The notes under the pieces are model-generated. The model saw only the letters and a program-made list of their open reading frames with translations, was not told the origin of the DNA and did not search any database. Both the position numbers and the translations under genes were made by a program. DNA of 64,000 bases. Source: Aedes albopictus (lineage: Eukaryota; Arthropoda; Insecta; Diptera; Culicidae). Positions 1 to 11,769 of the stretch are shown here, piece by piece (positions within the stretch are counted from its first letter, which is position 1; each line of letters starts with the position of its first letter). The stretch covers positions 38,980,566 to 39,044,565 of the forward strand of contig NC_085137.1 in assembly GCF_035046485.1 (NCBI RefSeq), in the 5' to 3' direction.

Positions 1-42
1 TTCAAATTTTCATCTGCTGTCTGCGATCAGGCTAAGGCCTGG

Positions 43-1660
43 GTGGCCTCTGCAGTACATACATAGTCTTCATTCCACTCGGTCCATGTCTGTTTGTCTC
101 CAGCTCCGCACTCTGCGTAGGGTCCGTAGATCGTCGTCCACTTGGTCGACCCACCTAGCTCGCAGCGCACCACGTCTTCTTGTACCGGTCGGATGACTCT
201 CGAGAACCATTTTAGTCGGGTTGCTATCCGACATCCTTATGACGGAACCCGTCCACCATAGCCTCCCAATTTTCGCGGTTGGTTCTCTCAGCAGTTCATT
301 TGCCTTCTCCAAGTCCCATCTTCCATCTGCACTCCGCCGTAGATGGTACGCAACACCTTCCGTTCGAAAACTCTGCACGTAGGGTCCATGCTTCGTGCCC
401 ATAGAGGACTACCGGTCTGATCAGCGTTTTGCAGAGTAAACTTCGTATGACGGCGAACTTTGTTCGATCGTAGAGTTCTGCGGTGTCCAAAGTAAGTAAT
501 TTCCTGCCACAATGAGTCTCTGAATTTCTCTGTTGGCGTCGTTGTCGGCGGTCACCAGTGAGCCCAAGTACACGAATTCTTCAACTACCTCGATTTTATC
601 ACCATCGATACAAATTCGGGGTGGCGGGCGCGATGATTCATCCCTGGAGCCCTTTGCCATCATGTACTTTGTCTTCGACACATTAATGACTAATTTCCGC
701 CATCGTCTCAAATTTACGAGCAATAATATCAATATCATCAGCGAAACCAAGCAGCTGAACGGACTTCGTGAAAATCGTACCACTCGTATTAATCCCTGCT
801 CTCCTTATTACACCTTCTAACGCAATGTTGAACAGCAAGCACGAAAGACCATCACCTTGCCGTAACCCTCTGCGAGATTCGAAGGGACTCGAGAGTGTCC
901 CTGATACTTGAACTACGCACATCACTCGATCCATCGTCGCCTTGATCAATCGTATCAGTTTATCCGGGAATCCGTATTCGTGCATAATCTGCCATAGCTG
1001 TTCTCGATCGATTTAAAATCGATGAACAAGTGATGTGTGGGCACGTTGTATTCGCGGCATTTCTGCAACGCCTGGTGGATGGCGAACATCTGGTCCATCG
1101 TAGCACGTCCAATCCAGCCTGACTTTCCCCACGAACTCTCATGCAATCGGTGATAGACGGCGGCATAAAAAATCGCCCTTTTCGTAGATGGGACACACGA
1201 TACCTTCCATCCATTCCTCCGGTAATACTTCCTCCTCCCAAATCTTAGCAATGACCCAGTGTAGTGCTCTCACCAGTGCTTCTCTACCGTGTTTTAGTAA
1301 CTCGCTTGGTGGTTGATCTGCTCCAGCGGCTTTGTTGTTTTTCAACCGGCTAGCCTTCTCTTCAATCTCTTGGAAATTAGGGGCTGGAAATCTTTCGACC
1401 TGCGCACGTACTTCTAGATCTGTTACCACGCCACCTTCGGTGCTTGCAACGTCGCCATTGAGGTGTTCATCATAATGCTGCCGCCACCTCTCGGCCACCT
1501 CACGGTCGCTCGTGAATATATTCCCTTGATTATCTCGGCACATGTTGGCTTGTGGCACAAAGCCTCTGAGCGAGCGGTTCAGCTTCTCGTAGAACTTTCA
1601 TGTGTCCTTTGTGCGGTAGAGCTCTTCCATCGCTTCGCAAAAACGTCTAACCGGTCGGTA
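43..1660 (-). pseudogene. RTE-like non-LTR reverse transcriptase, decayed
   Basis: This is the RT region of a non-LTR retrotransposon, read right to left in several frames. Upstream of the fingers, about 1660-1440, it reads FYEKLNRSLRGFVPQANMC. A fingers motif (AAGADQPPSELLKHG) lies near 1290-1340 and PEEWMEGIVCPIYEKGD near 1190-1225. The RGLRQGDGLSCLLFNIALEG motif is near 830-890 and the catalytic GFADDIDII near 720-750. VYLGSLVTADND follows near 540-570. The C-terminal tail (RRGALRARWVDQVDDDLRTL) runs to about 100. The layout matches RTE-type elements with one apurinic-like endonuclease/RT polyprotein, but clade assignment is by eye. Frame changes at about 1230, 970, 770 and 480 show it is dead. 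The catalytic DD pair survives. ORFs on the opposite strand here are shadows. Confidence 0.85.
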
Positions 1661-2836
1661 TAACTTTATTCGTTGTGAGAAAATACATATTACATTTTAG
1701 AAGGTCGTAGCAAGTATCAAAATAAAATGCTCAAAATTTCATTGAATTCGATTCACTGGTTTCGGAGATATGACAGTTCAACAAATAGAGTTTTACGAGA
1801 ACGGTTCTAGCTTCGTGAAAAATTACCGAGCACAAATTCGTTGCAGTGATGAGCATAACCTATTAAGAAACTGTCAAAATTTGAGAATTTTTGATGCACT
1901 CTCTGAAAATTTACAACTTGTTGAGTTTTTTGTAAGATATAAAAAAAAATGCTTATTCCAAACATTTTGGCCACCCCACTATGGGGCGGCTCCATACAAA
2001 CAGGTGGCCAAAAATATGTTCGCGTCAATTTCATAATGTCTTGCTCCTATTCGCAGGGTTTATGCCTGAAAAATATGAAAAACATGTTGAACAGGTTGTT
2101 TTAACACGATAGTTTCAAACAGCATGAAATTAGAAATTTTTTTTTAAAGTTTTTATTAACGTGTATTTTAACTTAAATGCTAGTTCTACACTTAAAGAAG
2201 GGCAGAAGAAGGGCATTGTATACTTTTAGGCGTTTAAGGATTTCTGTTTCTATTTACAAAATGTATTCAATCCAATTCGTGAAAACACGCTTCGCTAAGA
2301 GATCCAAGACCAGATTTAGACTGCACTATGATTGATCTGCCGAGAAAAGCGGCCATGACGACCAAATGTTTCCTCAGCGGTATTTGATGGCCAATAGGGT
2401 GATTTTATACAGCAATATCTCAATCATCGCCGACAACTTGATTGGAATTGCAGAATAGCAGCTAGTAGCAGCCAAATTTGATTTCAATGTCTCCCAGGGA
2501 TCCTAAACAAACATATAGAAGTAGTCCCGTGGTATCGTTTATTAGTTTTACAATCAACATTTCTGCGCCTGATACGTCATTCAAAAGCATTATAAGCTAG
2601 CTTTTAGAAACTACTGAACTCTTTATTCGTTTTACCAGAAATCGGCAATTGTCTCATTCTGCTGCCAATATCTCAATAAATATAGCGATTAGCAAACTAA
2701 TATTCTAGGGTTTACTAGTCCAAGTGGTCTACTTTCAACTACCGAAGGTAAATCTCAAATTGAATAAAGTCAATTTTCGATTTTTGGCCACCTGAATCCC
2801 CTTGGAGCACTCCCTGTATCTCACTCCATAAAAAAT
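1661..2836. other. intergenic, no gene recognised
   Basis: AT-rich sequence without a convincing coding region. A short inverted motif around 1963-2010 (ggccacc...ggtggcc) and a related ggccacctgaatcccc at about 2786 suggest remnants of another repeat, but no ends could be defined. Confidence 0.5.
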
Positions 2837-2840
2837 TTAG

Positions 2841-4199
2841 GTACCGTCGTTGGGGGTGAGAATGGGTCAAAAAAGAATACTCAAAAATTGTTTGTTAAAT
2901 AACAAATGCAATTGAAGTATAGGAATAACTTTTTATTTGGTATGTATGCTCTTCTATGTGGTAATGATAGTTTAGCGAAAAAGTATTACATTATATGAAT
3001 TACTTACTAAACTACAAATGATTGAAAATTGACCCAATCTCACCCTTTAGAGGGGGTGAGAATGGGTCAAAGTATACGAAGTCGCCTATCTAAGAAAATA
3101 AGTTAATTTTATTGATCATATCTAGTAAATTTACTTAAAATACAATGTAACCATGACGAATAAAAACTTAGGTAATTTTAAAAGATGATTAATCCACCTA
3201 AAAGGGCTAATACAACCGAAAAAAATATTGAAATTTTATAAATTAACGTTTGTATATTGTATCACCATTTTTAGCCACCATAATCAACTTCATTTAAAGT
3301 TTCAACCAACATGAGAGGAGGGGGAAGATTACAACGAGGGAGGGTCGCACTGAAAGATTGATTGAAAAAAAAATGATATTTTTAGTATACTGCATAAGAA
3401 ATGTTTAACCAAACCCTACTGTATAAACTCTTATGTACATGATCATTGGCCTCTCAAGATAGAGGGTCGTTCAAATATTATGTTACACAACATTTCACTT
3501 TATTAGACCCTCTTTCGCAATAACATTTAAATGGATTTGCAGTACACTAAATGTTAGATGATGATAAGAGGAGATGTCCAAATGCATGGGTTTATTGTTA
3601 AAAATGATTTTAGGCACTAAACGTATGAACACACTCGCTTGACACTTCTTCGACCTATTTTCAAAAAAATAGTGCTTTTATGAAGATACGGTAAACATGG
3701 CAACACTTTAAAGCCAAATGGGGACTGGATAACAAATTGAATTTTTAGTTAAGGTTATGTGCACTCAATAACTTGCTTGACCCAATCTCACCCCCATTTT
3801 TAATATTTAGACATAGGGTCGAAATTATTAAATTTTGAAATAAAAAGTGCATAGACAGCCCACTTTTTTCGTTGCATCAACCAGGTAATACCTACAGCTA
3901 ACTACTTATAAGAAAATTTATGGTTAGGTGCTTGTGTGAAACATTGCGAAGGATAATTTTTTTCAGAGTGATTTACTAGTACTTTCATCATATAAATTTA
4001 GCCACAAATTTAACAAAAAACGATTATTGCTAAACATCTTATTCTGCATCATGACGTTTAAAAACATCTCCTCTTTCAAATAATATAAAGTTTTCAATAT
4101 AAATTGGCGATAGTTTATGAGCTATTTCAAATTTTATGTTTCTCCGTTTTGACCCAATCTCACCCCCCAAACCCATTGTCACCCCCATCGACGGTATCC
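2841..4199. mobile_element. non-autonomous TIR element with iterated subterminal motif
   Basis: The left end reads gtaccgtcgttgggggtgag and the right end, reverse-complemented, reads ggataccgtcgatgggggtg, giving imperfect terminal inverted repeats. The tetranucleotide TTAG flanks both sides (2837-2840 and 4200-4203), compatible with a 4-bp target duplication. The core motif ggggtgagaatgggtcaa or its complement recurs at 2855, 3031, 3053, 3779 and 4151. No transposase ORF is present, so the element would depend on an enzyme supplied elsewhere. The superfamily is not assigned. Confidence 0.7.
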
Positions 4200-4203
4200 T
4201 TAG

Positions 4204-5740
4204 ATGATTTACTAAAATATCTAAAAACCTTTTTTACGAAAATTTTGTCCATTCACTAGCCCATAGTGACACGTGGAGAAGCTGCAGCAGTGTCTGCGGG
4301 GGTGGCTGCTGCGTCGGCGGACGATTTTTCTTCGCGCAATGTGTGTAGGTAATCGGTGCAATGTGTAACGAAATATCTGGGTGCACCCTCAATTTCACCT
4401 TTGCACGGCGATTTTGTTTGTTTGCTTGAAGTTGAACTGGAGGTGGTGACGACGGGGCCAGCGATGTAGGTAGATGTGCTGGATTATCTCTCGTTGATCG
4501 CGTGCCGTCAAAAAAAGCAACCTGTCTCACTGCTGGCTGCTGGTGATATCATGGCCGGTGCATGCCGTCGCCGCCGCCGGTGGCCGGGATGCACCGTAGC
4601 ATAACGTCGACCGAAGAAAGCCCACCACCCGGCTGGCTGGCTGGTTGGCTGGATGCAACCCGCCACGCCGCCTGTTTCATTAGGCTTTCGGCTGTTTGAC
4701 GATTATTAATTCTATTGTTTTCATTAGTGCTGCTCCCGTGAATTTCTTCCGTTGGTTGGACGGGCGTAGCCGGTCCGGTATGCAGTCTTCTTTCTCTCCA
4801 CACGCGAAAGTCAGCTGATTGCCGATCACGATGGGGGAAATCCAGTGATTTTGCAATCAATGTGGTGTTGCGGCGAAAAACTGATCAAGTTGAGACCCAG
4901 TTGGATGCATTGGATTTTGGAGGTTTTTTTTCTGAGCAATGTGCAACGAATCTTTATTCAATTTCTTGCGGATTTTGTTCGTTTTTGGAAGTTATTCGTC
5001 TTTGACGATAATTTATAAATCTCATTATTTTTTAGTAGTTTACTAACTGTTACCGGCAAACTTCATCTTGCCTTCTACGTTATCTTGATGTTCAAAGCCC
5101 AAGTCCTTGTTCGTAATATGGGAAAGGTTTTTAAAATAAAATCAGTTTTTCCAATTTTTTTGCCTTATTTACTTTTTTTTTAGGTGGAAACTTACAGAAC
5201 AAAAAAGACGGCCCAAATTGCCAAGATCACAATATCAGAATAATGAATGCCATATGTTTTAAAGTATGAGAAAAAATTGAGTAATTCTTTGATAAACATT
5301 GAATTCTTCGTGAGTAAACCTACTAAATCTCCAACTATAATTTAGAACATTTCGAAAAAAAAAAAAATTAAAAGAATAACAAAATTCTTTTTATTTTCTA
5401 ACAAAATTTGATGTATGAAAACCACGATAAGTTCCTAGAGAAGCTTTAAACAAATCTTCAGGACATAAAGTTAAGGAAAAATAAACACCAGACCGATTTC
5501 CGACAGAGACATAGATAAATATGTTGTTTAAGCCTGATATCATACAAATGTATAAAATATAAATCTTAATACTGCCACAAACTTGGCCTCTTCTAGCCTT
5601 TAGTCATTTCGACGCCCCACTGAGGCTGGAGTCGCAAAGACCATCGTTGTTACGACTCTGCATTGTGATTGATCTTCTTGGTGCCAATAATATTCTGCTC
5701 CAATGGTCATAGTAAAACGCATGATTTTCTCACCTTGATC
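4204..5740. other. unassigned; GC-richer block 4250-4870
   Basis: The block 4250-4870 is clearly more GC-rich and less repetitive than its surroundings. It carries two minus-strand ORFs of about 100 codons, rich in P, Q and R (4234-4530 and 4549-4860). Neither resembles a family I recognise and their codon content looks compositional. It could be an untranslated exon or regulatory DNA of a host gene, but nothing here proves it. 4900-5740 is AT-rich with no gene seen. Confidence 0.35.
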
Positions 5741-5742
5741 AA

Positions 5743-6430
5743 TTGTGTAGTTTCTTTAATTGCGTGCTGATCGACTACAATTATCTTAATAGTCGAGATG
5801 AGTGCTTCAAAGTTGCATTTCAATTTCCTTCCGAAGTCATCATCCGGTTAGAAAGCCATTTTTTAATAACACACCACTGGCAAGCTACAACCGAAATGGA
5901 TTGTTCTGGTAGATTTATTGCCCACTTGGCCTTTCTTATGATTTTGCGAGTCATTGAATTACATCGCAGCGGACTCCCTCCGAAAAATGTGTTCAATTTG
6001 ACCGGCTCAATCATTGTTTCTAGTCGATTGGCGGTGGATTGCACCGAAAACAGCACACAGCGAAGCACATAGCCAGCAGCTAGCAGCCATCCGTCGTGTC
6101 GCTCCATCACAGGTAGCCAGCGCACACAGGTGCAACAAATTCCACCGCATTGGCAATCAGCAAAGCGCATTTTCTTCGGCCATGGTTGCAATTTTGGTCT
6201 GTGATGAACTGACTGCGCGGTGGCCTCGTCGATACATTCGAATCGCCACCAGTGCACAGTGGTTCCAACTTGTGGTTATAGAGTTAACGAATTTATGGCT
6301 TTGACAGTTACGATGTTTTCCTTTGAATATTTTTTGGATGGTATATATATTGGCGAAGCAAGATGTTTTTTCAAAAGAAATGTACAAGAAAGATCACATT
6401 TTTTTTTGTGTATTTTAACTAGTTGCTAAT
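5743..6430. other. unassigned low-repeat segment with overlapping ORFs
   Basis: Several overlapping ORFs occur on both strands, the longest 145 codons on the minus strand (5820-6257). None has recognisable motifs, and ORFs on both strands over the same bases suggest chance opening in a moderately GC-rich patch. I see no start context, splice pattern or family signature good enough to call a gene. Confidence 0.3.
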
Positions 6431-7029
6431 TTTAACCTTGATTAACCTTGATGGTAAACCTGGAAAGAATAGCCTATGATTAAAAGAGGGAAATATTTCT
6501 GATGATCATTTTGGCATCCTGGTTTTGTCTACGCCTGAACTCTTTTGATCATAAATCGGCCAAATGGCGTTCGGTCAAATGACATTCGGCCAAAATCTCT
6601 CAAATGGCCGGACACCGCCTTAAGTACGGCATGAAGTTTCCACTTCAACAGTAAAAGTATTGTCCACTTAGAATTCGTAAGTCCTGTAGATTTGAAGGAA
6701 GGAGAGCTTTTAGGTGCCCACTAAATCGATTCTATGTAGCGACAATACTCGAAGTGGAAGCTATTGAAACGTAACTATACAAAAAGGCGGGTTTATCCGA
6801 AGATATTTCGAACTCAACCAGATCAGAGTTTCTTTCAGGAGTACCTTGAGCGGTCCTCACTGACCGCAGAGGACAAGCTTCTTTCAAAGCAATAGTTATG
6901 GTCTACCACGATGGAGGGCGTTGCAGTGATAAAACAATCATGAAACTCTCTTGTAGTGCAAAAGGAATCGAGTTGTCCATAAAATCGGGCCGCAACCAAA
7001 TTAGTAGAGGTTGCCCAGTTTGTTGAGCA
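6431..7029. other. intergenic with a ggccaaatg-type short repeat
   Basis: Around 6555-6605 short motifs of the form ttcggycaaatg recur about every 20 bp in both senses, like a small degenerate repeat. The rest may include distal 3' flank of the R1-like element. No gene seen. Confidence 0.4.
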
Positions 7030-7507
7030 GAGTCATGTGGTTTCACCATCAGCCTTTTTTTTCCTTATAAACCATGGAGGGAAATCTAACCAACAGACAC
7101 CCGAAAAGGAAGGTCCGGTTATTAAGGGGTTCAGGACGTCTCCTACGACAAAAGTAAAAACCAGGACTTTTCTCTTCTCGACCCATTAAACAATATTCCC
7201 ATGGTCGCCAAACCCATCCTCTCTTCGGAACCACCATGAAGGCATTGCTTCAGAGAGGGGTTAGTGCACATCGCACCCTCAAGGTTAGTTGCGTAGCCAG
7301 CAGCAATGAATAATAACTACTCGCTTTGGAGAGTCCATCACGATAGCATGCTGGCGCTTAGCCAGTTTCCTGAGTGGTCCTCACCACTCCCTTTGTCCTT
7401 GGAAGGCGGGCAGGGTCAACCTCACGCCCCTGCCCAACTGTTTTGCAAGCATCAAAAACTGATGCTTACGTGCAACCCGATCTGACCTGCTGAAGGCAAG
7501 GGTATCA
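7030..7507 (-). other. R1-like element 3'UTR
   Basis: The ORF2 C-terminus closes near 7508 (residues VQLIGPEG, then stop). Downstream on the minus strand is non-coding, moderately GC-rich sequence including a gtttaatgggtcgagaag motif near 7180-7195, as expected for an R1-type 3'UTR. The exact 3' end is not sharp. Confidence 0.5.
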
Positions 7508-8705
7508 CTACCCTTCAGGCCCTATCAGCTGCACCAGAAGGTTGCTGACAGTAGGGTCCCACCTGCCTCGGCATCTACCGGGGCTCTTTCCAACCGCGGG
7601 CCCGGATTGAACCCAGTAGACCGACGCCACGACAGCAACGCTACCAGGACTTCCTCTCCGGGGCCACTTTATCTTTGTAAGAGTCGATTTTGACCGCAGG
7701 GCACCGGTATGACCTACGAAGCCGACTCCGAACCCCAGGACTATCTCTTGTACCGCATCTGAACTAGCCATTCTCCGAGTCCACGCGCCACCTCCTCTGT
7801 AGCTCCAAGACGATAGCCGTTGAAACATCATATTCATACCAAATTCATCCCTACACATCCTCTGGACAAGATTGTCCGGACATTCTAGAGAATCCACATT
7901 ACCTAAACGGCGTAGATACTGTCGGAAGCAACCATGGCCTGAAAGAACCTGTGTCAGGAGGAATGTTACATCCCATGGCGCCTATTAACTCAACTATCTA
8001 TCCTCGGAATCAACCTATGGGTCCACCTTTCTTTGGTGGAACTGTCCCACGCGCTCTGCCATTTGACTGACCATGAATACCATCCTGGCAGTCCTGCGTA
8101 TGCCTCTTGTGCCGCGCATTTCGGAGCACTATATGTCCTCCCTGATAAGGATGCCGATAGGCACCATACCAGTGATGACGCAGAGTGCGTCGTGTGATAC
8201 GGTACGGTACGCACTCGCAACCCTCAGGCACATCAGCCTATAAGTACTTTCCAGCGCACCACGGTAGCTCTCGGTACTTAGCATCGTGCCCCAGCCAGGC
8301 CGCTATATCTTAGTATGGACGTAGTGACACTAGCCAGGAGCTTGCGCTTACTGGCGCAGAGCTTTTGGACATCATCCGGGGCAGTGTCACTGTAACTGTA
8401 GAGGCACTTTTACAGGAATAATCAACGTGGCTACGAAAGGTAAGCGTATCGTCAATCATCACACCCAAGTTGACAGAGTGCTTCGAAGTGATAGTGCAAC
8501 CGCCTACACTGATCATCGCTTGCTGCTACGACTTTCGGTTGTTCACAATCACTACCTAAGTTTTGTTGTGAGCCAACTCCAGTTTCCTGGATCTCATCCA
8601 CGCCTCCACAACCTTGATCGAGTGGGCAGTAGTCAACTCTACTTCTTCGATCGATTCACCGTAGACTTTCAGCGTAATGTCGTCAGCTAAGCCAACGATC
8701 TGTAC
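7508..8705 (-). pseudogene. R1-like ORF2, RT palm to C-terminal region
   Basis: Right after the hAT MITE the minus strand reads GLADDITLKVYGESIEEVEL (about 8697-8640). This is the RT catalytic motif with L in place of the usual Y. The thumb motif LGVMIDDTLTFRSHV follows near 8480. Further on, SSTKERWTHRLIPRID (near 8030) and VTFLLTQVLSGHGCFRQYL (near 7950-7900) are hallmarks of the R1-type C-terminal region ahead of a cysteine-rich motif. The Cys motif (SLECPD) is disturbed, and several frame changes prevent one continuous protein. Confidence 0.85.
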
Positions 8706-8910
8706 CAATTGTCTCTGGGAGGGGTTTTCAACGGTCAGTGTGACCTATTTTTATTTGACAGTTACATTTTGTAAGTAATTAGCAATTGTATTCGTAGTAT
8801 GAAAATAGCGGCGCAGCCGAAAATTTTTTTCGTCGCAAAGCGCTTTAAACTGAAAATTTGTTCCACTAATTTTGGCTCCGGGGGGGGGGGGGGGGGGGTT
8901 AACGCCAGTG
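8706..8910. mobile_element. hAT-type MITE with end deletion, 8-bp TSD
   Basis: A perfect 8-bp direct duplication ATCTGTAC flanks it (8698-8705 and 8911-8918), the hallmark of hAT insertion. The body is closely similar to the complete copy at 13284-13520 (aattgtctctgggagg, agcggcgcagccgaaaa, gcaaagcgcttta). About 15 bp of the left TIR are missing and the right end reads aacgccagtg. A run of 18 G (8881-8898) sits where the other copy has G then C runs. It lies inside the R1 RT just upstream of the catalytic LADD, so it inserted after the R1 element. Confidence 0.9.
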
Positions 8911-9252
8911 ATCTGTACCCCCACTGGGAACTCTAACCTCAACACCTCGTCGTACATGACATTCCATAACACCGGATCCAGGATGGAACCTTGCGGGACT
9001 CCTGAGGTTGTGTGAAAGCACCTCCGACGCACCTCTGTGTCTTGAACTAGTACTCGGTTCTGGCAGTAACTTCCGAGAATCTTAAGTATACAGGTACCCG
9101 GGTATCACTTTTATTTTGCGTACTTAGTGCTAACGAAAGACCCCGGGTATCCCCAGTTGCAGGATCTCATCGGCAATAGCCCATTAAACGCTATTAAATT
9201 CGTTCCTTACATCCAGAATCACTACTGCACAGTATACGCTATATATATAGCG
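8911..9252 (-). pseudogene. R1-like ORF2, RT core fragment
   Basis: The minus strand reads YCAVVILDVRNEFNS (about 9236-9190), RT motif A with its catalytic Asp. SGVPQGSILDPVLWNVMYDE (about 9015-8955) is the following conserved block. They are in different frames, so this stretch is frameshifted. It runs into the LTR insertion on the right and the hAT MITE on the left. Confidence 0.85.
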
Positions 9253-10578
9253 TGTTGGGTACACAATTCTCACACGGAGGTAGGTTCGCTCCACAAGGTT
9301 GCACTTACCTTAAATTCGCCGAACTTACCCCGCAATCGAGCCACCGACAGCTGCTGTCTCAGCAACCACCAACGGCGCGATGTGTTTCCGGCAGCCGCAC
9401 ACGTTGTAACCACCGGCAGAGGGACACGGAAGCCACCGACAGCTGCGCTTGTCGCAGCTACCAATGGAGGGATGGATCTCCAATGACTGTCGCACACAGC
9501 CACACTCGATGCTGACAATCGTGCACCCCACGATCGCCAACCAGGAACAATCTCCGTCGTGCCGACAGCCGTTCACCTCACGGCCACCAGCGCGTCGTTC
9601 TCCCGCTGTCGAAGGACCACGGCTCTTTGCCGAACTCTGATGGAACTGCCGTAGCCGCTTGCTTGTCAACGATAACGCGAGAGAAGGGATGCCGAAAAGG
9701 AGGAAAACTAATCCGAACAACCAGATTCTAAATAACTCTCGACATCCACTCCCCTGGTATCAAGACAAAGCACGGCAACCGCCACAGCACCTCCGTAGGA
9801 AGCGGCGAAAACACCGCACACAACGAATCGATTGATGAAACCAAACGATGAAAAGCGACGCCAGACAAGATGCAACGTGCTCTCCTTGCGCACCAGCTCT
9901 GACTCAGGAACACACACAAACTCGCCACCGGCTCGGGGTGGAAGGAAGAAGGGAAATGCCAGCCGATCCTCGCACTGATCGGGCTAGCCACCACTACCGC
10001 TACTCTTTCGGCACACGTTTAGAAAAACACTTGCTCCGTTTGTCCGTTCACGTCGGCGGTTTTATTGATACTGTTACAGAAAAATGACAATGAGATACAT
10101 TATATACACACTACGAAAAAATCAAAATTACTCGTGACGTAAATTTACTGCACAGAACGTAAACAGTTTAATAACATAAATTTACAGGTCTTTTGACTTA
10201 ATTATACGTCATTCTTGTAAAATTGAGCTCAAGGTGACGTAAACAATTTGGGAATCGTGAGTCATTACGTTTCATATGACGAAAAATCCAGTTTAATGTG
10301 ACTGAAAATTACGTCACTTGGGCGTTCAAATTTACGTCATATGTGTCGCTTTTATATGTGCATCCAAAGTGACGCAAATTTACATGAATTTTTCTAAGTG
10401 TGTAGGTTTTCTTGTCAATGAAATGAGTCGACCAGCACTCGCTTCGCTGCGCAACAAGCTCCGCCCATTCTAAACACAGCAGGCTAGAAACCGCCTGACA
10501 GCCAACCTTTCGCTCGTATATAATGGTCGGTCGACGCCGGCGTGGCGTCATTTGATCTGCACGCGTACGGCGCGTACA
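9253..10578. mobile_element. solo LTR of an LTR retrotransposon, 5-bp TSD
   Basis: The segment begins TGTTGGGTAC and ends CGCGTACA, thus TG...CA. The same five bases TAGCG flank it (9248-9252 and 10579-10583). Removing it rejoins the R1 ORF2 reading across motif A. It contains no protease, RT or integrase, so it is a solo LTR of about 1.03 kb once the nested MITE (10107-10402) is discounted. A 5-bp duplication fits BEL/Pao, copia or some gypsy elements. On the minus strand a TATATA lies near 10515 and an AATAAA near 10063, so minus orientation is slightly favoured. ORFs drawn in this GC-rich block are not considered genes. Confidence 0.8.
10107..10402. mobile_element. TA-flanked MITE with CACACT ends
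   Basis: The left end reads CACACTACGAAAAA and the right end, reverse-complemented, CACACTTAGAAAAATTCA. TA flanks both sides (10105-10106 and 10403-10404). The inside is dense in TGACGTAAATTTAC-like motifs in both senses. TA duplication suggests mobilisation by a Tc1/mariner-type transposase. It is nested within the LTR and so is younger. Confidence 0.85.
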
Positions 10579-11093
10579 TAGCGTAACTCCCTTCTCTTAC
10601 GCAGGAGAGCTGTCCCGGCGGTTTCTGTAACCGACAGTTCCGGAAGCCATACTGACTACTCGAGAGACCATTTACATCCTCGGTGTGCCACAACATTCTA
10701 TTGAGGATGATCTTTTCGAGCACCTTCCTCGCCGTGTCGATTGAGTATATTGGTCTATATGCTGACGGGTCTCCGGGTGATTTCCCCGCCTTTGGCAATA
10801 GAACCAGGCTCTGCCACTTTCATACTTCTGGGAAAATTCCATCGTCTGGGCATTTCTGCATAGCAGACCTGAACTGTATATCTCGGGAGCTTCTGCAATA
10901 GCTGCTTTTAAGTCCACGTTCGGAGCTCCCACGCTAAGGGACTTTGTTATCCCCGCAAGTCCCACATTGCTGTCCTAAGGAAGTAGGCCAAGAAAGCCTC
11001 TCGATGATCCCCTCCAACATCTCTGTAGATGGCTCTGTAGGAGCCATTACACCTCACGTCGCGTCGAGGCCATCACGATCCTGAAGACATCAC
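10579..11093 (-). pseudogene. R1-like ORF2, N-terminal RT region
   Basis: The minus strand encodes, with frame shifts, GLAGITKSLS...NVDLKAAIAEAPEIY (about 10965-10880), then LPKAGKSPGDPSAYRPI (about 10800-10750), ARKVLEKIILNRML (about 10735-10690) and NGLSSSQYGFR (about 10670-10640). These are the RT fingers blocks typical of the R1 clade. At the left the frame runs into the LTR at the TAGCG duplication and at the right it stops at the 11.1-kb foldback. Confidence 0.85.
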
Positions 11094-11769
11094 TGCACGC
11101 AGGCTTGTCCGCACTGAGCGCATGAAAATTCTGCTCTTTAGATTTACACCATCAAGTACATCATAAATTAGGAATCTTTTCATCTTATCAGATAGAAGGA
11201 TATTGAAATATTGTAAATGTCATTTCGAACTGTCAAAAAACCGCACCGCAGAGCCACACGCAGCGCGCAAAGAGATTTTCACCCGGGTGAAAACACTCTA
11301 CACGCTAAGAAAAAGTTACTCTAAAATGAGTAAGATTCACACAAAACTGAGCTAAACTGGAACAGCTAAAAAAATGAGTAAATTGCATTTCCAGCAATAG
11401 CGCTGGCCCAAGTACAAAAACCCAAACAGTTTAAGCCGTATAATATTCTTCACATCAGCAAGAATATTATACAACTTAAACAAATGAGATTTTTGCACTT
11501 GGGCCAGTGGTATCGCTGGAAATAAAATTTACTCATTTTTGAGTTGTCCCACTTTAGCTCCAAAATTAGTGAATTTTCTGACCGTGTAGTGAATTTCACT
11601 TTCTGTGGCGCTGCGGTGCTGTTTTTTTGACAGTTCGAAATGACATTTCCAATATTTCAATATCCTTCTATCTGATAAGATGATAAGATTTCTAATTTAT
11701 GATGTGCTTGATGGTGTAAATCCAAAGAGCAGAATTTTCATGTGCTCAGTGCGGACAAGCCTGACTGCA
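11094..11769. mobile_element. foldback element with ~330-bp arms
   Basis: The two halves are inverted copies. The left arm starts aggcttgtccgcactgagc and the right arm ends with its complement; the centre is near 11455, between attcttcacatcagcaagaat. Arms include gaaggatattgaaatatt and cgaactgtcaaaaaa. There is no ORF. It interrupts the R1 ORF2 upstream of the RT fingers. Target duplication is not evident. Confidence 0.8.

Noticed and set aside
5820..6257. 145-codon minus-strand ORF as a gene
   Set aside because: Competing ORFs on the other strand, no domain, no start or splice support.
8881..8898. G run as a quadruplex regulatory element
   Set aside because: It is a homopolymer inside a MITE and prone to assembly error; no evidence of function.
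9325..10087. ORFs of 60-130 codons on both strands
   Set aside because: They lie in a GC-rich solo LTR and have no gag, pol or env motif.
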